Assembly: GCA_048213135.1 (NCBI GenBank) | Contig: PS015126.1 | Span: 29,141 to 93,140, forward strand | Length of the DNA: 64,000 nucleotides | Reading direction: 5' to 3' | Source of the DNA: Reclinomonas americana ATCC 50394 | Lineage: Eukaryota; Jakobida; Jakobea; Jakobida | Shown: one piece after another, positions 24,741 through 38,597 of the stretch | How the letters are laid out: each line of letters starts with the position of its first letter | Numbering within the stretch: the first letter of the stretch is position 1 | The notes under the pieces: generated by a model | Told to the model about the DNA's origin: nothing | Database searches by the model: none | Seen by the model: only the letters and a program-made list of their open reading frames with translations | Translations under genes and position numbers: made by a program

Positions 24741-24764
24741 CTGAGACGTGGTAGCTGAGTTCCG

Positions 24765-27700
24765 ATGCAATCTTTGAGGTGTGGCGCGGATGCGTGTGTA
24801 ACTGACTGGCGAACTGGTGCAACATTGCAGTGCTTTGAAGTCAGCAACTGCGGTGGACATGTCAGCGCCCGACAACCACGATCGTGCAACAGTCGGCGCT
24901 TGTGGGTGCGACAATACCGTTACCCTGCCGCTCACACTGCATGTTGCTCACTTCTCGTGCTCAGAACAAGCAGGCAAGGCAAAATGACCTGGCAATCCTG
25001 TCGACTGTCAATGATGATGGTTTCTCGATTGTCAAGGCCACTCTTGCGCGGCGGTGGTGCCTGTGTTTCCTGCGGCACAAGGCAGCGCACGGCTGGACGC
25101 GTTTATCCGGCAATGCCGTCAGCCGCTGAACATGGACCCGTCACTCCCAGCCACCCTCATCACACAGCAAATCCACGTGTATCACCTGAACAACGCTCAC
25201 CATTGGATCCACTGCAATCGCAATCCCCGCCATTGACCCCACACCGAATTCAACTGCCAGAATTTGAAGTGGTGCTGGCGTCGCGCCGAGCCTCACATGT
25301 ACAGCCGCCATCACGCGAACATCAAGGTCCACAACAGTCCTCGTTGAGTGATCCACAACCGCTGCCTCCTGCGTCAATACTGCCCGAGTCGCCGTCGGCA
25401 CCATGGTCAGAGCTGGAAATGCTTCCACAAGCGCAGCAGTTGTCACCGACGACACGTACAGATGTGGTGTCTGTTCGTGTCGTGGCGATGCATGACTCTT
25501 CGCTGTCGGTGGTGGTGCAGGGCATGTCAGCCATGTCCACTCTCGCAGACTTGTTGCGTGAAGCCACGCGCTTACTGCGTGAGAGAAGTGGGGATGGAGA
25601 GATGGAGATCGTGGGGGTGGAGAGGCCAGTGCCGTTCAACATTGCTAAAGTCGGTGTGATGGAGCTGGAAGATCTTGGCATTTCTGCCAATACGCCACTG
25701 GCTGTGAGAGTAACCGTATCTCCTTTTACTGCTGCTGCTGCTGGTGCATCAGCATGGGCGGGAGAGGGCGAAACTGAAAGGTGAGTGGTTCACTCTGAAT
25801 CGTTTGCTCTGTGTTTTCAATGGAGTGCTGACACTTGCATCAAAATTACTCTTGTCCAGCGCGTCAGGATTCATATTTTCTGAGCGGTTTGCAAGTCATC
25901 TATGTTTCGAGCTCGAGAAGTATATTACTAAGCTGATGCACTGTAATTCTGCAGCATGATCAACTTCAGTCGCGTCAGTATGGCGTTTGAAGCACTGGTT
26001 ACCGCAATGCGTCTGCGTAGTCAATGTGCACTGGCTAGCTTCAGTCGCGATAATCCCGACTTTGATGTGCGAGCGTGGACTCCCGACGTGTGGACTCCTC
26101 CACTGTTCTGGCATCCAATGACGATCAGGACGTGGTACAGTGGTCATGCGCCACTCAGCCCTGGTCGAGTCAAGTTATATGGGCCGCAGCAGCAGCATGT
26201 GTTGGACTGGAAGACTGCCTTTGATGCCGACCCCACATCGGACCCTTCTTGTGATGCATTCGACGTGACGGCATTGGCCTCGATCCTGCTGTTTGGTGGT
26301 CTTGTGCTTGACGACGGTCGCAAGGCACTGCTACTTGACGATGTTGATGAACGAAAGGCGGTGGAGCAGTTGCGTGAAGTGCGAAACGAGTTGGCACATG
26401 GTTCGTCGGCTTGGACCGAGGCCAGTCTGCGAGAGTACCTTGGCGACGGCGACGGCGGTGTTCTCATCTCTATCTTGGCCAAGCTGCGCCTTTCTGGTGA
26501 AGTGCGAGACTACATCACGACGAGAATACGCGAGGCTAGTCATGTCCAGCACATCATCAGCACATTCGAGGAGCGACTGCATCGACTGGCCGTGCGTGAA
26601 ATGGTCAGCTATCGCGAAAACGACAGTCTGTACATGGACATGCAGATGTATGTGCCACTTCTGTGCTCACATGAGCGTGATGTCTCGTCGCGAGACACAG
26701 TGATGGATCTGTTGACGGATGTGGACGCTTTCCTCGCCAACACCAACACCACGCAGCGTGTGCTGGTGCTGTTTGGCAACAGTGGTGCTGGCAAGACTAT
26801 CACCATGTCAGTGCTGGCAGAGAGAGCATGGCGACGGTGGCAGACGAGAGAGAGCAGACGAGTGCCTGTGCGTGTGCCTCTTGGTGCTTTGCGCAATGCC
26901 GATGAGCGGCTGTTAGAGGAGGCACTGGAGCGACTGTCTCCCGAGTTGGGACTGGCGTCGGATGTGCGGCGATTGAAGGAAGAACCACTCTTGCTGTTGC
27001 TTGACGGGTACGACGAGTTGTATCGTGGTGTGAATCTGTTTGTGACGAACCAGCTGGATGTGTGTCGCGATGTAAAGGTGATTATCACCTGTCGTGGCGA
27101 TTACGCGCTGACGGCACTTGGTGGTGTGACACAGTATCGACGGTTCTTTGCGCCGGTGGATGCACGAGGACAGTTGTGCACGCAACAGCTTATGCAGCGG
27201 CACCTAGCACCATTCAACGCGGAGCAGATTGAGGAGTACTTTGCGCGACTTATGCAACTGGGTGGTGATGATGGCGAAGAGCGGTGGTCGACTGCCGCGG
27301 AGTACATTCGTGCACTGAAGAGTGTGCATGGACTGGATGCGCTGGTGTCGAATCCGTTCTTGCTGACAGTGGTGGCTCGTGTGTTGCCGCAGTTGGTGGC
27401 AAGTGGTGTGCAGCGACCGACTCGGTGCGATGTATTTGACCGGTTCATACGACAGTGGATTGAAAGGGAGCAGGAGAGACAGACGCGTCTTGGTGCAGAG
27501 CGCGTGCCGAGCGAGGAGACGTGTTTGGCGTTCTGCGAGGGACTGGCGCGATTGATGCACGAGAGGAATGTGGTGCGTGTGTCTGTGATGGAGAGTCGGT
27601 TAGGTGATGAGGAGGATGATTTTGGTGGTGCGCCTCTCGCCTTGCGACGAGTGAAAGAGAGAGCGTTTGACAAGTTCCTCGGCAGCAAGAACCAGCATGT

Positions 27701-30095
27701 GCGAGTGTGCTGTCCAATTGTGCGACGGTATGGGACGACGCAGTGGGGGTTCGTGCATGTGTCGTTGCTGGAGCACTGTGTGGCACGGCATGTGTTTGCA
27801 TGGAAGACGTGGGATGAGGAGCGGAGATTAACGATGCAAGATGTGCAGCAGCATGTGCTGGCAGTGCGGTTGCTGAATGATCGACCATCGTTGGTGGAGC
27901 AGATGGCCGAGGTGGTGCGACGGTCCCCCACCTTGCAAGCGAGACTGTGGGAGGTGATTGCAATGTCGAGGGAGGTGGATGAGGAGCGATTGGTGACGGC
28001 GTCGGCGAATGCAGCAACGATGTTGTGTGTGGCTGAAGTGTCGTTCAGTGGGCGAGATTTGTCGGGCGTGCAAGTGAGGGGTGCGGATTTGAGGGATGCG
28101 GTGATGCACAGGACGGTGTGGAGGGGAGCGGATTTGCGAGGGGTGAATGTGTGCATGGCGTATGCTAGGGAGGCGGATTTCAGAGGGGCGGATGTGACCG
28201 GTGTGAAGTGGCCGCAGAAGCCCATGGTTGGACACACAGACTGGGTGAGAGCTGTTGCCGTCACACCTGACAGTCAGTACATCGTGGGCGGCAGTGACGA
28301 CAGAACTGTACGAGTGTGGTCGCTGGCTAGTGGTGAGGAGGTGCGCCGGCTGGAAGGTCACACCGCCGCAGTGCAGTCTGTTGCTGTCACTCCCAATGGC
28401 GAACACATTGTGAGTGGGAGTCGTGACAAGACTGTACGGGTGTGGTCGGTGGCAAGTGGCGAAGAGGTGCGCCGTCTGGAGGGACATACTAAGCAGGTGT
28501 TTTATGTCGCCGTCACTTTCGACGGTCAGCATCTAGTTAGTGCGAGTCAGGACAAGATGCTGCGAGTGTGGAACATTGATAGTGGAAAATGTGTGCGTCG
28601 TCTAAAGGGACACACAAGAGGTGTGTTGACTGCTGCCACCACCCCCAACGGGCAGTTCGTTGTGAGTGGCAGTGAAGACAGGACAGTGCGCGTGTGGTCA
28701 CTGGCAAGTGGGGAGGAGATGCGCCGACTGGAGGGCCACACTGACTACGTACTATCTGTTGCCATCACTCCAGATGGTCAGCATATACTGAGCGGTAGTG
28801 ATGATAAGACAATTCGGATGTGGTCGCTGGCGAACGGAGAAGAAATGAGACGGTTTGAAGGTCACGCGGAAGGAGTAATGTCTGTTGCTGTCACTCCGAA
28901 TGGTCTGCACATTATCAGTGGCAGTCACGATAAAACTGTACGCGTGTGGTCACTGGCGAATGGAGAAGAAGTACGACGACTGGAGGGACACACTTGGGGA
29001 GTGGAGAGCGTCGCAGTCACTCCTGACGGTCAGCACATTTTGAGTGGGAGTGAGGACCAGACAGTGCGAATGTGGTCTGTGGCAAGTGGAGAGGAGGTGC
29101 GACGGCTAGAGGGCCACTCTGACTACGTGTGGACTGCTCTCGTCACCCCCGATGGTCAATTTATCGTTAGCGGAAGCTACGACGGAACCGTGCGATTGTG
29201 GTCCGCTGTAAACGGCGAAGAAATGCGACGGTTTGAGGGACACATCGGAGCGGTGTTGTCCGTTGCGATTTCATCTGATTGTCTGCACCTTGCGAGTGGC
29301 AGTCGTGACAGTACTGTACGAGTATGGTCACTGACACATGGGGCAGAAGTGCGACGATTGGATGGACACACCAACGCCGTGCAATCTGTGGTCATCTCAT
29401 CCGATGGCCATTACGCTGTAAGCGGAAGTGACGACACGACAATTCGAGTGTGGTCACTTGTGAGCGGTGAGGTGGTGCGGCGAATGGAGGGTCACACTGA
29501 TCGCGTGAACGCTGTTGCCGTATCTCCCGACAACGTGTACATTGTTAGTGGGAGTGAGGATATGGATGTTCGGGTATGGTCACTGGCGAGTGGAGAGGGA
29601 TTGCGACAATTGGGAGGACACACTGGATCGGTGCGGTCCCTCGTCGTCACCTTTGATGGTCTGTTCATTGTGAGTGGCAGTGAGGATGAGACCGTGCGTG
29701 TGTGGTCGCTTGCGCTTGGTGAAGAAGTGAGTCGACTGGAGGGCCACACTGGCTCTGTGCGGTCTGTTGCTATCGCCACCGATGGCCAGCACGTTGTGAG
29801 CGGGAGTGAAGACGGGACAGTGCGATTGTGGTCGTTGACGAGTGGCGATGAGATGTACCGACTGGAGGGACATACTGGATATGTAAACTCAGTTGCTTTC
29901 ACGGCAGACTGTCGGCACGTCGTCAGTGGTAGTGATGACCGGTCCGTGCGAGTGTGGCATGTAGCGAGAGAAGAACAAGTTCCTCGCGATCGTGATACAG
30001 ATGCGGCAACGCGCATTAGTAATCGAGGAGGATGTTTGCTTGAGAGAGTTTGTGGTTCGTTTTTGCCTGATTTTACCGACGCTTTGTATGAATAA
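24765..30095 (+). CDS. HEPN-NACHT-pentapeptide-WD40 NLR-like protein
   Basis: Exon A (5' limit uncertain, to 25780) joins exon B (25955-30095) across a gtgagt/gcag intron that keeps frame. Exon A ends with a beta-grasp-like segment from VSVRVVAMHDSSLSVVVQGM to TPLAVRVTV, possibly ubiquitin-like. Numbering from the Met at 25956: a DZIP3-type HEPN-like helical region about 60-165 with motif RNELAH near 141; NACHT Walker A VLVLFGNSGAGKT about 269-281; Walker B LLLLLDGYDEL about 344; sensor-like VIITCRGDY; NACHT helical region with WGFVHVSLLEHCV; pentapeptide-like repeats (ADLRDAVMHR, ADLRGVNV, ADFRGADV) about 693-752; then fourteen WD40 repeats to about 1339 and a short tail GSFLPDFTDALYE. STAND ATPases of this build oligomerise on ligand sensing by the WD40 part; HEPN domains are often RNases. 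An immune or self-recognition role is inference. Exon B is 4.1 kb without introns, unlike its paralogue. Confidence 0.88.
28229..29992 (+). repeat. Fourteen WD40 repeats of exactly 126 bp
   Basis: The GH dipeptide that opens each WD40 unit recurs every 126 nt: the first starts near 28230 and the fourteenth near 29868, thirteen whole periods apart. The consensus is GHTxxVxSVAVTPDGQHIVS then GSxDxTVRVWSLASGEEVRR. Most positions are nearly invariant. The two residues after GHT and the one after the next V differ in almost every copy (DW/R, AA/Q, KQ/F, RG/L, DY/L, EG/M, WG/E, DY/W, GA/L, NA/Q, DR/N, GS/R, GS/R, GY/N). Fourteen units suit two seven-bladed propellers. Confidence 0.95.
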
Positions 30096-30274
30096 TGAAT
30101 AGTGCACAAGGTTTGGGGGTGGAGGAGAGACACTGTACCAGCCGCTTTGAAATAGAAGACACCGGCCGTACACCAGTATGCAGAGTCTCCGCGACCACAG
30201 TGGTGGTGCTGCCGAGGTTGGCAACAGTCATTCAATACCTACTCGGATCAAATGCTCTTGTTCGTTACACTGAA

Positions 30275-33200
30275 TCAAGCAGCCCCAGCTACCATGCCAC
30301 TGCGTTCTAATCTACTCTCGTCTTCGTGAGCCGCCTCCAGGAGCGGCGCATGGAGCGTCGAATCGCTGGCGACCTGCACGTGACGGTCGCCCACTTGCAT
30401 TTCAATATCTGCGGTGCACGCGACGCGTAAGTTAGAGGGGGAGAAAATGCCGAGATCGAAAGATTGAGGGAACGAGAGAAGAGAAAATGAGCGAGCGAGA
30501 GAGAGAGAACACATAGTGGGCATAGAGAAGGATGTGTTCCGTTAATTCCGAATCCCAGTCGAAGCTCACCATCAGAGGCTGCGGATCCCCGCCTCTGCCG
30601 ACGTCGGCAAAACGCCACCACGGCCTTAACACCAGACAGCACTACTGGGCCCACCAACACTGCGCCAGCCAGCGAGAGCACTACGATGCAGGTGACAACC
30701 TTGAAGCGCGTGGAGGCCTGTGATGCGAACACGGTGGAAATAACAACCAGGGAGCCGAGACCAATGGCCTGCCAAGCGCACAGAGAATGAGAATGCATGT
30801 GAGTCTACACTCAACAACTGTGCGAGTCACCTCCAGCACGTTATACAACATGTGTTCATAGGCGCGAACAACGAGGTGTACCGTGAGGAAGGCGACACAC
30901 ACCACCCACAACGCCAGCGGAAGGATGTCGATTGATCCCGTGGCGGCGAGAGGGAAGAGCACGGCGAGGATGATCAGACGTCGACAAAGTTGATAGCCTG
31001 ATGTGCCGAAAAGGAATAGTGAGAAGTAATGTGCAATACTGCTGGTGGGGCAGTTGCTGTTTTCAACTGCCTTCACTGTGTGCCCGTGTGCCTCTCAGTC
31101 TTGTGGTGCGCGTACGAGATCCTTTCGGCCATAAACTGATTGCTGTGCGTACCCAGCAAAGGAATTGCTTGAATGTGAAAAAGTGACACAGCCAGTGCAG
31201 CGGAGAAGCAAACAATCAAACATCAGTGCGCCCGTGTACACTCTGATCTCTCTGCTCTCAGCAATCTTTGGGCATGATTTGCTGTGCGTACCCAGCAAAT
31301 GCAAACCTTCCCTTGCATGTGAAAGGGTAACGTAGAAAATACATCTACCCTTGTGCATTCAGATCGATCTCCATATCTCTCTCTCCCGTCCTCCCCTTCG
31401 CGCCACTCACCTTGATACCACACCACCGGAGGCCGGAAGTGATGGTACAACACGCCGAATCGTCGCCGAGTCTGTCACACAGGTGTGAGACAATGGCATC
31501 TCACGCTGATTACTTGCAATCCCACCGACCTTCTCATCATGCAGTCTCTTATGCCGACGCAAGCGCACGGTCCACCACACCACCAATACTGGTACACTGA
31601 GAGTGGCTGCCAGCAGCACGGCGAAGAGCGGAATCAGTCGCTGCCACCTGTGCACACACTTGCCGATCAGCATGGAAAGTGACGGTCACGCAGTTGCACA
31701 TCAAACGCAACACTCCCTCGTAGCACACAATGCTGGGCGAAAACAGCACAACATGACTGTTGCCGACCTCCGTGCACGTGAAAAACGTGATGGCCGTCTC
31801 CGCCAGGCCCTCATACGCTCCCAGCAGCAGCACAACTGTTGTCAGGATGTAGTGGTGCGGCGTGGCGATAAGCTTGAACCATGTGACAAATCGCGGCCAT
31901 CGTCCGCTCGTCGAGCCATGGTGGATGCAGCGTACCAATGCTTTTGCAAGCAGCCAGTGTAGAACAAAGCAGGCCCACAAGATTGCCAGCGACACAAATG
32001 GCGACACGACACGAGCCAACAGGTCGCCCACAGCGTCCGTGTTGAACGGGCAGCCGACATCTAGAATGCGCGGCACGACAAAGGTGAGCAGTCGGTTGAG
32101 AGAGATGAGTTCCACGTTGGGGTAGAAGAGAAGCGTGGTGGTCTGGAGGGTGAAGATGATGATTTCGGCAGAGGCTGCGAGCATAAACACGCGTGGGTCA
32201 GTCTTGAGAGACACTATTCCATCCACAAGGAGCGTTGTTTGCATTCCTCTCCAATTGCCCCCAGTTCTATTCTCACAACTTGCTTCATGTCTCCTCTCCT
32301 CACTTGCTGTCTCTCCTTCGACTGCGTCGTGTTACCATCTCTCTCCCACTCGCTGTTTCCCGCAATGAGTGCGGCTTCCTTCATCGCTCCTCTATTTGTC
32401 GCGTTTCCTGTCTCCTTTCCTCTGGTACTCGCTTCCCAGTCCATAGCTCTTATCGCCCTCGCGTTTCCCATCTCTTCTATTCTCACTTTCGCGTTTTCCG
32501 TCTCTTCTCCCGGATTACATACCTCCGCCAACATCAATCTGGAAGAAGACGTGGATGAACAGCACAAAGGCAAGCATCTTGGTGAATGTCCACAAGCGCG
32601 CCCATCCAGAGGTTGATTCGCAAGGAATGCACACTCCCTGCCACTGAGAGTAGCCCTCCTGCACATTCCAGTGAGTTCATCATCTTCCACCCGCTGCTAT
32701 GCCATGTGACCCACCTTACACGCTCCACACAGTGGCGAGTCCGACGCACGATTCGTCTCCTCATTGCAGTATTCGGCGTCGACGGCAACCACAGTTTGGT
32801 TGGTGCCATCACCGCGTTCGCAGTAATCATAGGGACAAAGGTATGCCACCACGGTTAACGGTGGCGACACCAGCGTGCCTGTCCACCCTTTGGACAAGAC
32901 ACCCTCAATCTGCCAGTCGGCAGCAACTGGAAAGGTCCAGAACTGCGACTGCACTTCCATCTGCAGTCCGCCGAGGCAGTCGGCATTGGCTGGACACGGT
33001 ACACACGTCTGGTTGAATGCGCTCGTCGGCAGCGCGTACTCGCCAGGAGGGCATTGCTGGCAGCCAATGTCCGTGTAACTGTAACCCGCAGGGCAGGCTG
33101 CCAGTGGCAATGAGAGCTGAGGTTGCGGGCCGACAAAGCCACCGCCAGAGCCAGTGGTGATGCTGATGCTCACAGAGTCACTGCTGTCGCGCAGGCGCGC

Positions 33201-36200
33201 ACGAATGCCTTGAGTCGGATTCGCCCCACGCTCGACAATCGTCAACTGGAATGTCGCTGTTCCAGCCACGGTCGACTCTGACAGAGAGCTTGTCTGCATA
33301 TACGTGGACGGGGGGGTCGTCAGCGAGGAACAATCTTGAAAGAAGAGATGAGTAAGCACGACAAACCGCTGGGCTGCAACCCGAGGAGCAAGTGACATGG
33401 AACTGGGTGTTGTCCAGTGTCGACATAAATTGACCAAAGACATCCGTAGCGTTCACCTGTATCACGCGTGGCTTCTGTGGCGATGGATACAGCACATCAC
33501 TGGTCGAGTCCATCATCACAGAGTACAGCGCTGCAGCAGAGCATGATGAGCCTTCAAAAGACAGGTAAACATATTTGTGCTCATCGCATTCAACGCAACT
33601 GCTGCCAACATCATTCGCCAGCAAGTTGCTGGCCAGGTTACCAGTGACGCTTAATTGCCGCTGTTGCATCCACGACGACCATCCGCCAGCAGCAGCGAAG
33701 GACTGCGACACAGCGGCAAGCGTTGACGGCTTGCCACCACCGTTCCAAAAGATGCCGCCACCGGCTCCTTCGCCAACCAAGCGGGGTTGACCCAGAGGCG
33801 CCACCACTTGATTACCAAACACTGACACACCAAACAGGAGCACACCGACGGAACCCACTGTCGATTGAGTGATGTTAACGGCCAGACCGCCACCGCGTGC
33901 TCCACTCCAGTTGTTAGCAAATGTCGTTGAGATAAACGAAGTCACCGTCGTGTCAGCCACAGACGCTCCGCCACCATCACCTCGCTCGGCCGTGTTGCTG
34001 ACGAAACGAGTATTTGAGCAGCTGAGCATGGAAGAGCCTCCGGTAAAGAGTCCGCCACCAACTGTAGTCGCCGTGTTGTTCATCAGCAGCGAGCCAGTGA
34101 TGTTCACTTGTGGATTGTTGTCCGTGTATACACCACCACCGTTATCAGCCTGATTTCCCTCCACAGTCACTGCCGTCATTGCCACTTGCGCAGTCTCCGC
34201 TGCCGACACGCCACCACCACCACCACCATTGACACGATTGGCGAGCAGTCGAGATCCCCGTAGCGTGGTGCTTGAACTGCCAGCAGCATACAAAGCACCG
34301 CCCCACAATTGTGCCAGGCCGGCACTCAGCGTGCTGCCCGTATCCATCCACATTCCCAGTCCCTGTGAAGTCACATGACCGCCGGAAGTGGCAGCTGTGT
34401 TGCTCTGGAACTGGGTTGTGGACGATGTGACATTGGCCGTCTGGGACACGTACATGGCGCCTCCGGCCAGGGTGGCATTGTTGGCCAACATGATGCAGTT
34501 GGCGAGGCTGATCTGCGACACGCCGTCCGCATACACGCCACCACCATCTGCCGTTGCCTGATTGCCGCTGATTGTAGTGCCAGTCAACGTGTGCTTGCTG
34601 TTCTGGTCAGTGAACATGCCACTACCGAATGGGGCAATGTTGCCAACAATTAACGCATTCGACCAAGACGACGAGGACCGCAGGTCGGCAAACATTCCAC
34701 CACCGAAATGAAGCGCGTTGTTGTTGTGCACACTAGAGCCACTCAACACGGCAAGCGTGGCGGTAGCCGTGAGAAACAACCCACCACCGCTCTGCACAGC
34801 TTGATTCCTGTTCACCACAGATTGTGATTGAATCTGCAAGTTTGCCTGCTCGGCACGCACAGCAAGACCGCCACCATACAGCGCCGTGTTGCTGGAGATA
34901 CTGGTGTTGCTGATCGTGGCTGTGGTGGCCACCTCGCTGAGCACCACTCCACCACCGTATCCGTCAGGCGCTGAGTTGGACGTGACGAAAGAGTCCATGA
35001 TCTTGCAGCCCTGACCACTCATGGCCACGCCGCCACCACCCGCTTCCAGCGCAGTGTTCCCCGAGACATGAGATGCAGAGAGAACAGACTGTGTTCCCAC
35101 CAGCACACCGCCACCAGTAACGAGCTCGCCAGACACGGAGTTGCCCGAGATGACACATCCAGTGGCCGAGCTTGATGCGTCGAGTAGCATTGCGCCACCT
35201 CCATGAGAGCGACCGGTAATGACAAGTGGGACAGACGATTGCACAGAGTTGCCAGTCAGGGTGGACGAGGAAACCGCGGCACCGTCAACGGCGAGCACCG
35301 CACCGCCACCGCAGAATCCACCAGAAGGATACAGCGCATTGCCAGCACCAGCATCCTCGACGCGGTTGTCGACAAACTGAGAAGCGGAGAGGGATGCGGG
35401 CGAGTTCACCAACAGCACGGCACCACCACCGTTGTGGTTGCTGCCTTGCCCGTTGAGAGTGTTGCTGAGGCCACCCGCACCGTCACGGAGAGACTGGTTG
35501 CCGATAAATGTGCAATTGGAAACGCTGAATGTGCCCTGAGAGAGAAGAACAAAATGACGAGTGAGTGTACTTGGTGGACGAGAAAGTGAGCAACAGAACG
35601 GTGCAACTGTTGTTGTCGACGGTGCAACCAGCAACGCTGCTCCACCGCCATTGAAGCCACCAAAAGAGGCGCCGATTGTACTGTTGAAACCGCCCGCACC
35701 ATTGTGCCACGATGTGTTGTTGAGAAACAGGGACTGGCTGAGCGTCTGCATGGTGGTGGTGAGAGACTCAGGACTCTACGAAGACGGATGCACTCGGAGA
35801 CAGGCAGACGGACCAGGAAAGACGCAGAACTTGGGGTGGAGAAGACAAGCAGTGCGCCTCCGCCGGAGAATGTTGAGAGGCTGCTTCCGGACGACGAGTT
35901 CCCGCTGCCTCCATTGCCTATGTCAAAGATGAGCAGGAGTGACTCGCTGACTCGGTAAATCTTACGATTGCAGGATGAGAGTGGAGATCACCATTACCAC
36001 CAGCGGAGTTGTTGAAGAAAGCACCGCCAGAGATCTAGTCAACAGCAATGTGCAACAAATGAGTGACGCTCTGAGACACTTGATGCAGATGACAGTCAGA
36101 ACCTCGAGAATGCCAGGAAGAGCGGCCAGGACGGCACCACCGCCACTGGCTGAGCTTGTGGCATCACCGCGGTCGGTATTGCTGCCTCCAACAGCATTCC

Positions 36201-38539
36201 TTGAAGCCACATTGGAGAGGAATGTACAGTCTCGTAAGACCGCCTGCTCACACGTGATGGTGAGATCAGGTAGCTATGCAGATAGACGATGCAGCGAGAA
36301 ACCGTGTTCGTGTTGCTCGCGAGCGAGAGGAGCAGCGCGCCACCTCCATTTTGAGAACTTGATGCGTTGTTAGTGAGTTGACTCGATCCACCGTTTCCAT
36401 TAGAGTTGGCCTCGTTGCTATCGAAGCGACAACCCACAATTATCTGTTTGTGGGACTGTGTGAGGATCAGATATACAATGATGATAACAACGACGTGGGT
36501 ACGAACCAGATTCGATGTCGAGCCAGCGACAATCACTTCCAGAATCGCTCCACCTCCATTCCCGGTGCTCGAAGCATTGGCCGAACCTACGCCTGCCGAC
36601 GCACGAAAACATCCGCATGTTAAAATCGTAAACCACGAGATTGCAATGCCGTTGCCATCGTGGTGGCGTAGGCGGCCTCACCCGTATAGCTGTTACCACC
36701 ACTCCCATTGTTATTAGCAGCATTCGATGTAAAGGTGCAGTTGCTGATGGTCTACGATACGAGCCAGAGGAAGATGAGGTCAACAATGATAACACCTCTT
36801 CTCATGAGAGGAACACAAATATATGTCGAAAAACAATCTCACTCGAATCAGACAGCCCATCAATTGGAGAGAGAACAAGAACAAACCTGGATTGAAGAAG
36901 TGACGGTGCTGATCAGCATGACACCACCACCATTCGTGCCACCGCTGCTATCCGCACTCGTTCCGTAGGCTGCAGGCAATAGGCATATATCAAACGGGTA
37001 AACCACACGTGCAATCAATCGCACACTCACGCACGCATCTTACAAAAGAATAAACCGCAAACCCAGAACAACATGCACCACCACACGTGCATGTACCTAC
37101 ATACTACTCACCTGCAATTCCACCATTCCCATTGTAGCTTGCAGTATTCGACGTGAAGGTGCAGTTGCTGATGGTCTACAACAACAACAACAACAAAGTC
37201 TCCGTCAACACCAACAGCAACAAGACGCACACAAAGTGAGAGAGACACGGAACAAACAATCTCTCAACTCATTCCAAGCTTGTGCAAACAGACATCAGAA
37301 ATCAAAGAGAAAGAACAGAGAGCGAGAGAGAGAACCGACCTGGTTTGTAGAAGTACCGGAGCTAATCAGCATGACACCACCTCCATTCGTGTCACTGCTG
37401 CTATCCGCACTCGCACCGCCTACAAGCAAAGAGCACACATCAACCAGGTCAACCGCACATGTAATCAACCACACACTCACATCTCACATAAAGAAAAACC
37501 GCAACACCAGAAAACATGCACCACCACACATGTCATGCATACTACTCACTGTTTATAGAACCGCCAATCCCATTGTAGCTTGCAGTATTCCATGTGAAGG
37601 TGCAGTTGCTGATGGTCTGCAACAACAACAACAACAACAACAAGTAAGGTCTCCGTTAACAACAAAAAGACGCACAAAAAGTGAGAGCTACACGAAAGCA
37701 AACGATCTCTCAACTCATTCCAAGGTTATGCAATCAGAAAACAAAACAGTCAGAAAGAAAGAACAGAGAGAGAGAGAATACCTGGCTTGTGGATGCACTG
37801 GCGATGATCAACATGACACCTCCACCATTCGTGTTACTGCTGCTATCCACACTTGTACCGGCTGCAAGCAAAGAGCACACATAAACCATGTCAACAATCG
37901 ACCACACACAAAAGAAAAACCGCGACTTCAGAACAACATACACCACACATGCACACACCAGGTGATTCATACGACTCACCTCCAATTCCACCATTCCCAT
38001 TGTAGCTTGCAGTATTCGATATGAAGGTGCAGCTGCTAACGATAGTCTGCAGCACAACACCGACAACAACAACAACAACATCAGGAGAGAAAGAGAGGTC
38101 TCCGTCGGCAACAACAACAAGACGCACACAAAGTGAGAGTGCCAGGAAAACAAACAATCTCTCAACTCATTCCAAGCTTGTGCAAACAGGCAACGAAACA
38201 ATGAAAGAAAGAGAGAGAACACACCTGGCTTGTAGATGTAGCAAAATAGGCGTTAATCAGCATGACACCACCGCCATTCGTGCCACTGCTGCAATCCGCA
38301 CTTCCGCTACTATTTGCTACAACTGCACGGCAACCATCTACCGGGTCAACCGTGCGTGCACTCAACCACATACAGTATATACACATTTCACATCAAGATA
38401 AACTGCAGCATCAGAACAACAAACACCACATATGCACACACCAACAGTCTACTCACCTTTAACAGAACCAGCATTCCCATTGTAGCTTGCAGCATTCGAT
38501 GTGAAGGTGCAGTTGCTGATGGTCTGCAACAACAGCACC

Positions 38540-38597
<58 letters not shown>

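Noticed and set aside
27101-28532. Several minus-strand frames of 100-390 codons opposite the NACHT protein
   Set aside because: Shadows of a strongly conserved plus-strand coding exon; the plus frame contains the ATPase motifs and WD40 repeats.
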